DNA of 64,000 bases from JAJEFO01 sp965208685 (GCA_965208685.1 CBDBPL010000007.1:2666001-2730000), one strand, 5' to 3'; positions 48,782 to 58,470 are shown, counted from the stretch's first letter. The notes: generated from the letters alone by a model not told the origin. Translations and numbers: made by a program.

Positions 48782-49687
48782 ATGAACACTGGAGTCATCG
48801 GCCTCGGAGACATGGGATCCGGGATCGCCCGCAACCTGATCAAGAACGGGTTCGAAGTCACCGGCCTGGACCTGAGCGCGGATCGCATGGCTGCCTTCGC
48901 CGACATGGGCGGCAAGCCTGCCGCGTCTGCAGCTGAGGTCGGCGCAAACGCGGACGCCGTCTTCGTCATGGTGATGAACGGAGACCAGGCAAAGTCCGCC
49001 ATCTTGGGAGACGGTCTCGCATCCTCCATGGCCAGGGGCGGCGCAGTGATCCTTTCCGCCACGGTCAGGCCGCGGGAAGCGCGTGAGATCGGAGAGGCAC
49101 TGGCGGAAGCCGGGCTCAACATGATCGACTCGCCGGTTTCGGGCGGATTCCCCGGGGCACAGGGCGGAACGCTGACCATGATGGCGGCGGCACCAGACGA
49201 GGTCCTCGACCGGTTTGCCCCAGCAATGGAGGCGGTGTCGGCGAACATTCACCGGGTCGGAACCAGACCGGGAGACGGACAGACGGTGAAGGCCTGCCTG
49301 CAGTCGCTGATCGGGGCGCAGTTTTCCGCAACGTTCGAGGCGGCAGCGCTCGCCGCCAGGGCGGGCGTTCCCGGTCAGGTCATCCTGGACGTGTTTTCGA
49401 CTTCCTCGGCGGGTTGCGGCATCGTGAACAACGCCCTCGAAAAGATCATCGACCGGCAGTTCGAGGGCACCGGCAGCCACATCAACACGATGCACAAGGA
49501 TCTCACGATTTCAATGGGACTCGGCGAGGAACTTGGCGTCCCCCTTCACACGGCGGCTGCCGCAATGCAGATCTTCCACGCTGGCCGGAGCAAATATCCG
49601 GACGGAGACAACTGGGTCTGCACGCGCGTGATCGAGGACATCGTCGGCGCTGAACTGCACAGGAGCGAAGCACGGCCCCGAAAGTAA
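48782..49687 (+). CDS. 3-hydroxyisobutyrate/L-threonate dehydrogenase-family oxidoreductase
   Basis: A 301-residue beta-hydroxyacid dehydrogenase. GVIGLGDMGSGIARNLIKNG is the NAD(P) motif; IDSPVSGGFPGAQGGTLTMM is the substrate-binding D-x-P-V-S-G-G block; the catalytic Lys is in DGQTVKACLQSLIGAQ, and KDLTISMGLGEELGVPLHTA lies in the helical C-terminal domain. The K-x-x-x-Q spacing resembles L-threonate dehydrogenase (LtnD) rather than 3-hydroxyisobutyrate dehydrogenase. GAGGGAAACGC precedes the ATG. It is divergent from the PanB-like gene with a ~190-bp spacer, so the two could share regulation. LtnD makes 2-oxotetronate; its usual partner kinase and aldolase are absent. Confidence 0.85.
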   Translation: MNTGVIGLGDMGSGIARNLIKNGFEVTGLDLSADRMAAFADMGGKPAASAAEVGANADAVFVMVMNGDQAKSAILGDGLASSMARGGAVILSATVRPREAREIGEALAEAGLNMIDSPVSGGFPGAQGGTLTMMAAAPDEVLDRFAPAMEAVSANIHRVGTRPGDGQTVKACLQSLIGAQFSATFEAAALAARAGVPGQVILDVFSTSSAGCGIVNNALEKIIDRQFEGTGSHINTMHKDLTISMGLGEELGVPLHTAAAAMQIFHAGRSKYPDGDNWVCTRVIEDIVGAELHRSEARPRK

Positions 49688-49825
49688 CTGACGGGCGTTG
49701 TGATTCCGTTGCCGAAATTGACCGTTTGCCCGAGCAGGCGAACGCCCGGTCGCGCCATGGTCCCGTTCAGATCAAGTTCCGGCGGGGCTTCGGGTCTTGG
49801 CCATCGCACGTCTGCGAGTCCTGCG

Positions 49826-50767
49826 TCAGACCTCACCGCCCAGCAGCTCCAGCGCGATCCGCTCGACGATCGGGCGGCCCTCGGCTGCCGTCATTCCTGG
49901 GCGCAGGCGCCGATCGTAGAGCATGCGCAGCAACAATTCATCCTGAGCGGTCAGGAACGCGAATTCCTCGTCGTCGTTGAAAATCGAGGGGCGCGCCCTG
50001 GGACTGTCGTTCGGCAAGCCAAGTCCCTGCGCAAGTTCCTCGTGGTAACATGACTGCCGCAGCAGCATCGGATGCTCGGCCCGAACTACGGCGACGGCCT
50101 TGGCATAGGCGCCCTTCACGCTGCCCTCGGCGGCATAGACCAGACAGAGCGTCGGTCGGCGAATGCCAAGCACCGTGCTGACGGCGGAGGCCTCAATGCC
50201 TGAATGAATCGCCCTCAGTGCGGGACCCATCGCGCGACGCTCGTCCTCGTTGACGACGAAGACATGGAAATTGGCCCTGCGCGAAGTCAGCGTGATCGGA
50301 ACACCTGTCAACGCCGACAAGCGTTGCGCAAGGCCCGCGATGAATTCCTGGTCGCGTTTGCGAATCTCCTGCGGAACCGACGTGCCAAAATGCACCTGCA
50401 TGCGAATCGGGCTTTCCCAGCGGTGCAAGTGCGTTTCGGTTCGACGAGAAATGATCCGGTCTCCCACGTTGGTGAACTCCTCGAAGAACGCGATTCGCAT
50501 GAAATTGTCGACAAGCTGCCGCCTTGTGAATGTCGCGTCCGGACCGCCCCCGTCGACGCGCAGCAGCCCTCGCGCCAGGTAGCCTTGCTGGAGGCGCCCG
50601 TAGTGGTCTTGCAGCGCACGGCTTGCAGGAGAGATGCCCGCCGACAGCCGGTCACCCGGCGGAAGGTAGGCATCCAGCGAACCGGGCGACGGCATCGGCT
50701 GGCATGCGCAGAGAGCAAGCACGACGAGGCCTGCCGCAAGAGTCGGTGTCAAGCGCCCGGTCGTCAC
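49826..50767 (-). CDS. DUF2927 lipoprotein
   Basis: A 313-residue putative lipoprotein. Hydrophobic residues 9-20 are followed by the lipobox LALCAC, so Cys 21 or so would be lipidated. The mature part is a DUF2927 domain typical of Rhodobacterales, with the conserved segment SCYHEELAQGLGLPNDSPRA and SIFNDDEEFAFLTAQDELLL. The H-E-E-L-A-Q resembles a metalloprotease H-E-x-x-x motif, but activity is not established. GTG start at 50767. It has no obvious link to its neighbours. Confidence 0.85.
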   Translation of the reverse strand: MTTGRLTPTLAAGLVVLALCACQPMPSPGSLDAYLPPGDRLSAGISPASRALQDHYGRLQQGYLARGLLRVDGGGPDATFTRRQLVDNFMRIAFFEEFTNVGDRIISRRTETHLHRWESPIRMQVHFGTSVPQEIRKRDQEFIAGLAQRLSALTGVPITLTSRRANFHVFVVNEDERRAMGPALRAIHSGIEASAVSTVLGIRRPTLCLVYAAEGSVKGAYAKAVAVVRAEHPMLLRQSCYHEELAQGLGLPNDSPRARPSIFNDDEEFAFLTAQDELLLRMLYDRRLRPGMTAAEGRPIVERIALELLGGEV

Positions 50768-51103
50768 GCCGAATTCAATCCCTTCTCCATCTCAAGAGAC
50801 CTGAAACAACTCGCTGCAGCAAGAACCCGTCCGGTTCTCTTTTTTCGACGCATCTCCAGGCAATCAAGGCACGCAATGCTCCTGCGACACTTTGCCTTCG
50901 ATCCGTCTCGTAGAGTTTTCGCCAGCGCAATTCAAGCGCAAGGTCGCCCTGCAAGTCTTTGGAATGGCCACCAGATCAGGACATGAATGAATCTGACGGG
51001 ATTCCTGGCCGGCTTGCATGGAATTGGACCCGGACACGCGGACGAATCCGGGCATGCCTGCCTTGCTCACTTTCCACTCTCGGCCACTCCCTCGCATTCC
51101 GAA
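50768..51103. other. 336-bp interval without a supported gene
   Basis: Between the DUF2927 gene start and the LacI-type regulator's stop. Open frames on both strands are short and antisense to their neighbours; no family, hairpin terminator or operator was recognised. It presumably contains the DUF2927 promoter. Confidence 0.45.
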
Positions 51104-52132
51104 CTATCTGCTGCGCGCGTTGCCGACAACGGGAGCCAGGGAAGACGATGGACGCATGACTTTGGTCTCAAGGCGTTCCGGCGAGGGACGCATGCCGTCC
51201 TCGACCCAATTCGCGAGTGCTGTGGCCGCCCTTTGTCCCATTTCGCGGACCGGCAGGCGAACCGTTGTCAGTGCCGGTGTCGTGGCAGCCGAACTTGGCA
51301 GGTCGTCGATGCCGACGACTGACACCTCGCCAGGTACCGAAATGCCAAGTGTCTGAAGCCCGAACAACGCACCTTGCGCCAGCACATCGGACAAGGCAAG
51401 AACTGCCGTTGTCCCGGAGGGTTCGGCAAAGTCGTGCCGTGCCGCATTGGATGCAGCAAGCACGTCGAGCGGCATAGCGCGAAACCTGAACTCGGCCCGC
51501 GAATCGTTCCTGAACGCCCTCAAGCGAGCCCGAGTTCGATCATTTCCGGCCGACGGCCCGTGATAGACCGCAATGGCCTGGTGGCCGGTCTCCCGAAGAA
51601 GCCCGAGCGCGGAACGTGCCGCTCTCTCGTTGTCGTAGCCAACGGTTGGCAGGTGATACGAAGGATCGAAGTAGGAGGTTGCCACGACGGGCAATTCGCG
51701 ATTCTCGATCAATGCATCAAGAACCGGGCTGTGCGTGACCCCCGACACGATCAGCCCTTCGACGCCGATGTCGACAAGCCCCCTGGCGCGCTCGGCTTCC
51801 CTGTCGGGGTCGTCCTTTGTCGTCGCCACGACCAAGGACAAGCCATATCCCGCCAGGCCCTCTTCAAGCGCATCAAGAAAGCGCGAGAATATCGCGTTAT
51901 CAAGCGTCGGTACCAACGCGCCAACCACGTGCGTGCGGCCCGAGTTGATCGCCCGGGCTGCCGCGCTCGGCACAAAATGAAGCGCATCGATTGCAGCCTG
52001 GACCCTGACGCGTGTTCTCTCCGAGACCAAAGCGTTGGCATTCACGACGCGGGACACCGTGGCCGCGGAAACGCCTGCCATCTGCGCCACGTCTCGCAGC
52101 GTGGCCCTTTTCCGTGCCGGGGTGCCTGCCAT
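51104..52132 (-). CDS. LacI-family transcriptional regulator
   Basis: A 342-residue repressor: N-terminal helix-turn-helix ATLRDVAQMAGVSAATVSRV with the hinge helix region FVPSAAARAINSGRTHVVGA, then a periplasmic-binding-protein-like sensor domain (LVPTLDNAIFSRFLDALEEG, then YDNERAARSALGLLRETGHQ and VSVVGIDDLPSSAATTPALT). It is divergent from the DUF1989-GcvT / importer operon, and a textbook LacI-type operator lies between them at 52206-52223. It probably represses that operon until a metabolite binds. ATG 52132. Confidence 0.92.
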   Translation of the reverse strand: MAGTPARKRATLRDVAQMAGVSAATVSRVVNANALVSERTRVRVQAAIDALHFVPSAAARAINSGRTHVVGALVPTLDNAIFSRFLDALEEGLAGYGLSLVVATTKDDPDREAERARGLVDIGVEGLIVSGVTHSPVLDALIENRELPVVATSYFDPSYHLPTVGYDNERAARSALGLLRETGHQAIAVYHGPSAGNDRTRARLRAFRNDSRAEFRFRAMPLDVLAASNAARHDFAEPSGTTAVLALSDVLAQGALFGLQTLGISVPGEVSVVGIDDLPSSAATTPALTTVRLPVREMGQRAATALANWVEDGMRPSPERLETKVMRPSSSLAPVVGNARSR

Positions 52133-52178
52133 TTCGATGATCCAGGGTTTGCTCCTAGTATTCCTGTATACTCGTCTA

Positions 52179-52208
52179 TTGACAAATGCAGCCGATCATA
52201 TGCCTAAT
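52179..52208 (+). promoter_or_regulatory. Candidate sigma-70 promoter of the DUF1989-GcvT operon
   Basis: A perfect -35 hexamer TTGACA (52179-52184), 18 bp, then CCTAAT (52203-52208, four of six to the -10 consensus). It is located about 32 bp upstream of the ATG and overlaps the LacI-type operator, a standard steric-repression layout. Confidence 0.55.
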
Positions 52209-52223
52209 GTAACCGGTTTCATT
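52206..52223. promoter_or_regulatory. LacI/PurR-type operator
   Basis: AATGTAACCGGTTTCATT is an 18-bp palindrome (8 of 9 positions symmetric) with the central ACCGGT and TGnAACCGGTTnCA form typical for LacI-family repressors. It lies between the divergent LacI gene and the operon and overlaps the proposed -10 and transcription start. Confidence 0.75.
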
Positions 52224-52239
52224 GCCGTCCGGGGGGACA

Positions 52240-54552
52240 ATGCTGGATCAGCAAGTGCTGCAACGCTTCTCGAACGCGGAGCAAGATGTGCTGGGCAGGC
52301 ACTTTCCCGGGTTCCGCCCCCGGTCTGACGGCACCGAGTTCACGATCGATCCGCGATCCATTCGGAAATTGAACCTCGAGAACGGCGACCTCCTTGCAAT
52401 CAACGGCAACGGCACAGTGGCCGTCGCTGCATTTGACGTGCGCGGCAATTTCAGGCCGTCGCATCTCGGCTTGCAGGATCCGGTCAGGATCGACGCGGAG
52501 AGTTTCCATGCGCAGCCGCTTCTTGGATGGGTCGAAGCCAACGGGGGTGCGATCGACGGGGCAATTCACGCGGTGCTTCTCGAGTGTTCCGAAGAACCGG
52601 TGATCCTCAAGGCGCGAAACTCCGTGACGGCCTGGCTTATCCGGCCCGCTGAGCGGGAAGACCTGATTTCCGGCACTGCGCAGGGCGTGGTCAGCGCAAG
52701 CCTGCAGCCGGCAAGCGGACGAACGGTGCTGCCGGACCCGCTTGGCAAGGTGCGGGAAGAGTTCACGGTCTTGCGCGGGACAGCGAGAGCCTACGAGATC
52801 CAGAAGGGCGAATTTGTTCAGGTCATCGACCTGGAAGGACAGCAATGCTCGGACTTCCAGGCCGTTCGAATGCGTGGCCTTGACCGTGACAAGGAGCTCG
52901 TGATCGACAGCACCGCGACACGCAGCATGGTAAGACGCGCGTATCCCGGACCCGGCCTCTTCGACAAGTTCTACGATGCGTCGCTTGCTCCCCTTCTGCA
53001 GGTCGTCCAGGACAGCTGCGGTCGCCATGACACGTTCGGCATGGCCTGCACGGCGCGCGGCTACGAGGAACGGGGATTTCCGGGTCACGTGAATTGCTCG
53101 GACAACATGTCCCTCGCGTTTGCTCCCTTTGGCGTCGCCCCACGGGTTGCATGGCCCGCCGTGAACTTCTTCTGGAACACCTGGATTGATCCGAATCACC
53201 AGATCCAGACAGAAGAGTCACATTCACGCGCCGGGGACTTCGTCGTGATGAAGGCGCTTGACGACCTTGTCTGCACCTCGACCGCCTGCCCCGACGACAT
53301 TGACCCCATCAACGGATGGAACCCGACGGACATTCATGTGCGCATTTACGAGAGCGACAACGTGATTCAGCGCGCTGTCGCTTACCGGCCGAAGGAAGAC
53401 GGTCCAATGACCATGAGCCAGACCTCCGCCTTTCACCCGCGGCTTGAGCCCCTGACCAACGCCTTTGCGCCTGCTCGTGACCTGTGGGCTCCGGTCTCGT
53501 TCCCCGCCCACGGAACGCTTGAGGAGTACTGGGCCTGCAGAACCGCTGTCACGGTTCAGGACATGAGCGGCCTCAGGAAGTTCGACGTCATCGGACCGGA
53601 TGCCGAGCGCCTGCTTCAGCACGCCGTGACCCGTGACGTCGCAAGGCTCTCCGTCTGGCGCGGAACCTACGCGCTCATGTGCGACGAGACCGGCCAGGTT
53701 ATCGACGACGGCACGCTGTTTCGCATGGCGCCGCAACTGTTCCGGTGGTGCTGCGGCACCGAGGAGAGCGGCCGCTGGCTGACCCGGCTCACCGAGAAAA
53801 GAGGGTGGCAGGTACGCATCCACGATCTTGGTGGCGCACTGCCCAATCTGGCCGTCCAAGGGCCAAGGTCCCGGGATCTCCTGCGTGACATCGTGTTCAC
53901 CCAGCCACATGTGCCGTCGCTGGAGCAGATGCGGTGGTTCGGCGCGACCGTCGCCCGCCTGCACGACCGTGAGGGCGCACCCTTCTTCCTGACACGCACC
54001 GGATACACCGGCGAACTGGGCTACGAGATCTTTTGCAGCGCTGCGGACGCGATCGTCATCTGGGACGCGCTGGCGGAGGCCGGCAGGATCCACGGGCTCA
54101 CGCCCATGGGCTCCGATGCTCTTGGGATCATGCGCATCGAGGCGGGGTTCGCCGCGCCAGGATCGGAGTTTGCGCCCGGAGTCGATGCGCTGGAAGCCGG
54201 ACTTGGATTTGCCGTCGACATGAACAAGCCGGATTTCGTGGGTCGCGCGGCGCTCGAACGAAACGCCGCGTCGGAAAGACGCGTCCTGAAGGGTCTCGTC
54301 TTCGAGTGCGACGACGTCCCCTCCCAAGGAGCGCCGATTTTCGAAGGCGAACGACAAGTGGGGGTTGTCACCTCCGCCACGAGGTCGCCGACGCTCGAAC
54401 GCGCAATTGCGCTTGCACGCCTTTCGGTCGAGCATGCTGCTGACGAAACCGTGCTGGAGGCAGGTCAACTCGACGGCCGCATGAAGCGGCTCATAGGCAA
54501 GGTGACTTCAGTTCCCTTCGTGGACCCGAGACGCGAGAGGGCGCGGGCATGA
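52240..54552 (+). CDS. DUF1989 - aminomethyltransferase (GcvT) fusion
   Basis: A 770-residue cytoplasmic protein. Residues about 170-380 form a DUF1989 (urea-carboxylase-associated) domain: EIQKGEFVQVIDLEGQQCSD, DTFGMACTARGYEERGFPGH, NCSDNMSLAFAPFGVAP and ACPDDIDPINGWNPTDIHVR, with Cys/His positions that bind metal in this family. Residues about 415-765 are a GcvT/DmdA-like folate-dependent methyltransferase: EEYWACRTAVTVQDMSGLRK, LLQHAVTRDVARLSVWRGTY, RTGYTGELGYEIFCSAADAI. The first ~165 residues are unclassified. It precedes a betaine-type importer with 4-bp coupling, so tetrahydrofolate-dependent demethylation of an imported N- or S-methyl compound is likely. GGGGGGAC precedes ATG 52240. 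Confidence 0.87.
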   Translation: MLDQQVLQRFSNAEQDVLGRHFPGFRPRSDGTEFTIDPRSIRKLNLENGDLLAINGNGTVAVAAFDVRGNFRPSHLGLQDPVRIDAESFHAQPLLGWVEANGGAIDGAIHAVLLECSEEPVILKARNSVTAWLIRPAEREDLISGTAQGVVSASLQPASGRTVLPDPLGKVREEFTVLRGTARAYEIQKGEFVQVIDLEGQQCSDFQAVRMRGLDRDKELVIDSTATRSMVRRAYPGPGLFDKFYDASLAPLLQVVQDSCGRHDTFGMACTARGYEERGFPGHVNCSDNMSLAFAPFGVAPRVAWPAVNFFWNTWIDPNHQIQTEESHSRAGDFVVMKALDDLVCTSTACPDDIDPINGWNPTDIHVRIYESDNVIQRAVAYRPKEDGPMTMSQTSAFHPRLEPLTNAFAPARDLWAPVSFPAHGTLEEYWACRTAVTVQDMSGLRKFDVIGPDAERLLQHAVTRDVARLSVWRGTYALMCDETGQVIDDGTLFRMAPQLFRWCCGTEESGRWLTRLTEKRGWQVRIHDLGGALPNLAVQGPRSRDLLRDIVFTQPHVPSLEQMRWFGATVARLHDREGAPFFLTRTGYTGELGYEIFCSAADAIVIWDALAEAGRIHGLTPMGSDALGIMRIEAGFAAPGSEFAPGVDALEAGLGFAVDMNKPDFVGRAALERNAASERRVLKGLVFECDDVPSQGAPIFEGERQVGVVTSATRSPTLERAIALARLSVEHAADETVLEAGQLDGRMKRLIGKVTSVPFVDPRRERARA

Positions 54553-55598
54553 GCGTTGTCGAGGTCGATGGCGTTTGGAAGATCTTCGGCGACAAGGCCG
54601 GCGAAGCCATAGCCGCAGTCCGCAATGAAGGGCTTGGAAAGCCCGAGGTGCTGGACCGATTTGGCGCGATCATAGGCGTAAAGGACGCCTCGTTCACGGT
54701 CGAGGAAGGCGAGATATTCTGCCTGATGGGCCTTTCAGGATCGGGCAAGTCGACGCTGGTTCGCCACATCAATCGCCTGATCGAGCCCACCACGGGCACG
54801 ATCCGCATCCTTGGCGAGGACATCGGGGCGATGACGCCCGAGGTGCTGCGCGCCCTCCGCGCGGAAAAGATCGGAATGGTATTTCAGAACATGGCCCTGC
54901 TCCCGCATCGTTCGGTCAGGGACAACATCGGTTTCGCGCTCGAACTTCGAGGCAAGGATGCCTACCACCGTGCCCAACTGGCGGACCACGCCCTTGAAAC
55001 GGTTTCCTTGCACGGGTACGGAGACCGGCTGCCTTCGGAGCTTTCCGGCGGCATGCAGCAGCGCGTTGGCTTGGCAAGGGCGCTCGCCGCGGATCCCGAA
55101 ATCCTCTTGATGGACGAACCCTTTTCCGCACTCGATCCGCTCATTCGCCGGAACCTGCAGGACGAATTCCTGGGGCTGAGCCAGAATCTCAGGAAGACCA
55201 CCATCTTCATCACTCACGACCTCGACGAAGCGATCCGGATGGGTGACCGCATCGGCATCATGAACGACGGCGAAATCGTCCAGATCGGCACGGCCGAGGA
55301 TATCGTCACGGCACCCGCGGACGACTACGTGGCAGACTTCGTCGCCGGGATTTCCAGGCTGAAGCTTGTTTCCGCGTCAAAGATCATGGTTGCGGTCGAG
55401 AACCACGTCGCGCGGCACGGACCCATTGACGACGCTCACGACTACCCGACAGCACGACCCGAAGACGATCTCGACACGCTCGTGGAACTTTCCACGGGCA
55501 CCGAGCTTCCCGTGCTGATTCGGCACGATGGCAACACCGTGGGGATAGTCACCAAGGACACGCTCCTTCACGGGCTGCAAGGGACTGAGAGCCAATGA
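54549..55598 (+). CDS. Second quaternary-amine ABC transporter ATPase (ProV/OpuAA family)
   Basis: A 349-residue ATPase: Walker A LMGLSGSGKSTLVRHINRLI, Q-loop VFQNMALLPHRSV, signature ELSGGMQQRVGLARALAADP, Walker B LLMDEPFSALDPLIRRNLQD and switch FITHDLDEAIRMGDRIGIM. The C-terminal ~60 residues are CBS-like. It overlaps the DUF1989-GcvT gene and the permease by 4 bp each. It is related to but clearly different from the ATPase at 44597-45640, so there are two separate importers of this class in the window. Confidence 0.92.
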   Translation: MSVVEVDGVWKIFGDKAGEAIAAVRNEGLGKPEVLDRFGAIIGVKDASFTVEEGEIFCLMGLSGSGKSTLVRHINRLIEPTTGTIRILGEDIGAMTPEVLRALRAEKIGMVFQNMALLPHRSVRDNIGFALELRGKDAYHRAQLADHALETVSLHGYGDRLPSELSGGMQQRVGLARALAADPEILLMDEPFSALDPLIRRNLQDEFLGLSQNLRKTTIFITHDLDEAIRMGDRIGIMNDGEIVQIGTAEDIVTAPADDYVADFVAGISRLKLVSASKIMVAVENHVARHGPIDDAHDYPTARPEDDLDTLVELSTGTELPVLIRHDGNTVGIVTKDTLLHGLQGTESQ

Positions 55599-57422
55599 GC
55601 ACAACCGCAGCATTGGGTGGAGCGGAACCGCGCGAAGTCGAGAGCCGGGACGTCTCGGTAACGGTGTTCGCGGATCGGAACGCAGCCTACTACGGCTCGG
55701 TCTTCGAACGCCTCCAGAAAGGCGAGCTGCCATTCTGGCACATGAACCTCGCGGGACTGCTGATTCCATGGGTCTGGAGCGCCTGGCGCGGGGTATGGCT
55801 GATGTTCTGGGTCGCGCTCGCGCTTGACGTGGTCGGACTCGTCTGCCTGATGCAGAACTTCAAGTACGGACCATTGCTTGCAGACGCTCATCTCGACCCT
55901 TCCGCCAACGCCATCCTGATCGAACGCTATACGCGCTGGCTGGGCGTCTACAACAACGTCGGTGTCGCCACGCTCATCCTGGGTCGCCTGCTCATCGGGC
56001 TCCAGGCCAACAGATGGTATTACAGGCAATATTCCAAGTGGCGGATTGACGACCGCACAGCCCACGGCATCCAGGCAAGTCGCGTCGTGATCGCTGCGTT
56101 GATTTTGGTGCTTGTGGCGCCAATTACCCTCTACCGTGCGACGCAACAGAGAATCGACGAACGCGCCTGTTTCAACCAGGTGCGCGCAATCGACGGCACC
56201 CAGCGACTGCTGTCCCAATACGGCGTGGCCGAAATTCCTGACCTGACGGTTGCCATGGCCGAACGCCGGGACCGGCTTGTCACCGAACGGGCGACTCTGG
56301 AAGCAAGTGCGTCCCTGACCGACGACCAGAAGGGCCGGCTCAGCGAAATCCGTCGGGAAGAGCGCCAGCTCAGGCGCGAATTCAACGCGGTCGAAGACTT
56401 CAAGACCGTCTCGGCCAAGGACCGCTTCGACTGCCTGTTCATCGACGACTTCCCGACGCTTGCACGCATCGACCCGCCTGTGGACGTGACGTACAGACGC
56501 GTGCCGGACGAGGACGCCATTGCGCAAGGACGAAGCGGCGCCACAAAAGTCGTCAGGCAGGTCAAGGATCCAGTGGAAGGCCGGACCGTCAACATCTTCA
56601 CCTACACGGCGGAATCAATCGACATCGGCATCAATTTCCTGCGCGCCCAGTATGCCGGAATCTTCGACGCGCTCACCAACGTGCTCCGGCAGTCGCTGAT
56701 TCGCGTGGAAGTGGCGTTCATGCTGACTCCCTGGCCGGTTCTGGTCGGCCTTGCCATGATCCTGGCCTGGGCCTACTGCGGCACTGGCACGGTCGTGTTT
56801 GTCGGCTCTTCCCTGACATTTCTGGCTGTCTTCGAACTCTGGCAGATCGCGATGCAGACGATGGCGCTGGTCGTGGTGGCCACCGCGATATGCATCTTCG
56901 TTGGCTTGCCGGTCGGAATCTGGATGGCAAAGAACCGGATCGCGAACTGGGTCACCGAACCGATTCTCGACGTGATGCAGACCATCCCCTCGCTTTCGTA
57001 TCTCGTCCCCGCCGTGGCCTTCTTTGGAATCTCGCAGCCTCCGGCCGTGCTCGCAACCGTGGTCTTCGCCATACCGCCCATGGTGAAGCTGACCGCTCTT
57101 GGCATCAGGCAGGTCCCGCAAAGCACCAAGGAGGCGGCCCTGGCCTTCGGCGCATCCGAACGGCAGCTGCTGATGAAGGTCGAACTTCCCATGGCCGTGC
57201 CGTCGATAATGGCGGGCCTGAACCAGACGATCATGCTGGCACTCTCCATGGCAACGATCTCGGCATTCATCGGCGCGGAAGGCCTTGGCGCAATCGTGAC
57301 TGCCTGCGCTGGGCGATGCCCAGGCCGGAAAGGGCCTGCTCGCAGGCATCGCCATCGCCCTCGTGGCCATGGTGATCGACAGAATTCTCAAGGGGATCCG
57401 CAGTTCGCTGAGCCGGATCTGA
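55595..57422 (+). pseudogene. ABC permease (ProW type) with long DUF2628-like N-terminal extension; one frameshift near the 3' end
   Basis: The first ~330 residues are an extension: a DUF2628-like membrane domain (YYGSVFERLQKGELPFWHMN, then WRGVWLMFWVALALDVVGLV) and a charged, probably coiled-coil stretch (about 220-270, LSEIRREERQLRREFNAVED). The ProW core starts near residue 360: ILDVMQTIPSLSYLVPAVAF, EAALAFGASERQLLMKVELP and GLNQTIMLALSMATISAFIG. Near nt 57305-57312 the frame must gain one base to continue into GDAQAGKGLLAGIAIALVAM and stop at 57420-57422; without it the frame runs on into the next gene. Either a sequencing error or a real mutation disrupting only the last ~38 residues. 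Confidence 0.75.
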
Positions 57423-57458
57423 GAATGCACAGGACTCAATCTCAAAAAGGGAGAGATC

Positions 57459-58417
57459 ATGAGACTTACATTGAAGGCGGCGGCGATTGGCACCGCGCTC
57501 CTTGCGGCGACCGGTGCCGGCGCACAGGAAACCGTCAAGCTCTCCGACCTGAGCTGGAACGGCGCCCGCGCAATCGGCCACGTCCTGAAGGCCATCATCA
57601 CCGGCCCGATGGGCCATCAAGCCAGGCGGAAATCATCGAGGGCATGAACCAGCAGTCGGTCATCTATGCCGGCATGGACAAAGGGGACGGCTCGATCGAC
57701 GTCCACACCGACATGTGGATGCCCAACTGGCAGTCTGCCTGGGACGAGTACATCGTGGGCAACGGCACGGTTGACCACAACATGCCCTACAAGGGCACTT
57801 CAAACATCTACGTTCCGTTCTACTTGGCCGACACGATCCGCTCGATCGAAGACCTCAAGAAGCCGGAAATCGCCGCCATGTTCGACACGGACGGCGACGG
57901 CCTGGGCGAATACTGGGCCGGTGACGTGACCTGGGCTTCGACCAAGCGGTGGCAGATCAAGTTCAAGTCCTACGGCCTGGACAGCCTTTGGGAGCCGAAC
58001 ATCATCTCCGCCGACACGTTCAAGGCCGGTCTTGCTGCGGCTTACGCCGCGTCACAGCCGCAGCTGTTCTACGCCTGGACACCCGAGTCCATCCACGTGC
58101 AGTTCGATCTTGTGAAGGTCGAGGAACCGGCCCGCTTCGAAGGCTGCGAAGATGTCGATCTCGATGCCGAGAACTGGCTGGAAGTCTCGCATTTCGAGTG
58201 CGTCATCAAGGACAACGACGTCTATATCGCGTTCTCGAAGTCGCTTTGGGACCGCAACCCCGCGGTGGCACAGATGCTCAAGAACGTGCAACTGACCGGT
58301 GATGAAGTCGGCCTGTGGATTCTCGAGATCTTCGAGAAGAAGCGGGATCCTCAGGAAGTCGCCGAGGAGTGGATTGCCGACAACCAGGACATCGTGAACT
58401 CCTGGATCAACGGCTGA
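57459..58417 (+). pseudogene. Quaternary-amine ABC substrate-binding protein (OpuAC type) with one frameshift
   Basis: Starts at ATG 57459 after AAAGGGAGAG with signal peptide MRLTLKAAAIGTALLAATGA, then QETVKLSDLSWNGARAIGHV. After about residue 51 (nt ~57612-57620) one base is missing: the sequence continues in the next frame as QAEIIEGMNQQSVIYAGMDK and GSIDVHTDMWMPNWQSAWDE, then FYAWTPESIHVQFDLVKVEE with likely ligand aromatics, to the stop at 58417. Joined, the protein would be ~319 residues, normal for the family. The upstream +1 and this -1 shift cancel, producing a misleading continuous 940-codon frame from the permease. Function, if intact: delivery of betaine-like ligands to the permease. 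Confidence 0.78.
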
Positions 58418-58438
58418 TCCGACTTCACGTGCCAGAAC

Positions 58439-58470
58439 GGGTCACGTGCCCTGCCCTGGGCACGTGACCC
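58439..58470 (+). terminator. Strong hairpin terminator after the LacI-controlled operon
   Basis: A perfect 13-bp stem GGGTCACGTGCCC / GGGCACGTGACCC with a 6-base loop (TGCCCT), 21 bases after the binding-protein stop codon, followed by CCTTCCGTTT. It lies between convergent genes and could serve both strands. Confidence 0.75.

Noticed and set aside
55595..58417. 940-codon plus-strand frame read as one fusion protein
   Set aside because: Residues between about 570 and 670 are Arg/Pro/Gly-rich out-of-frame translation. Two compensating indels join the permease and the binding protein, each of which has its own start, signal peptide or stop in the correct frame.
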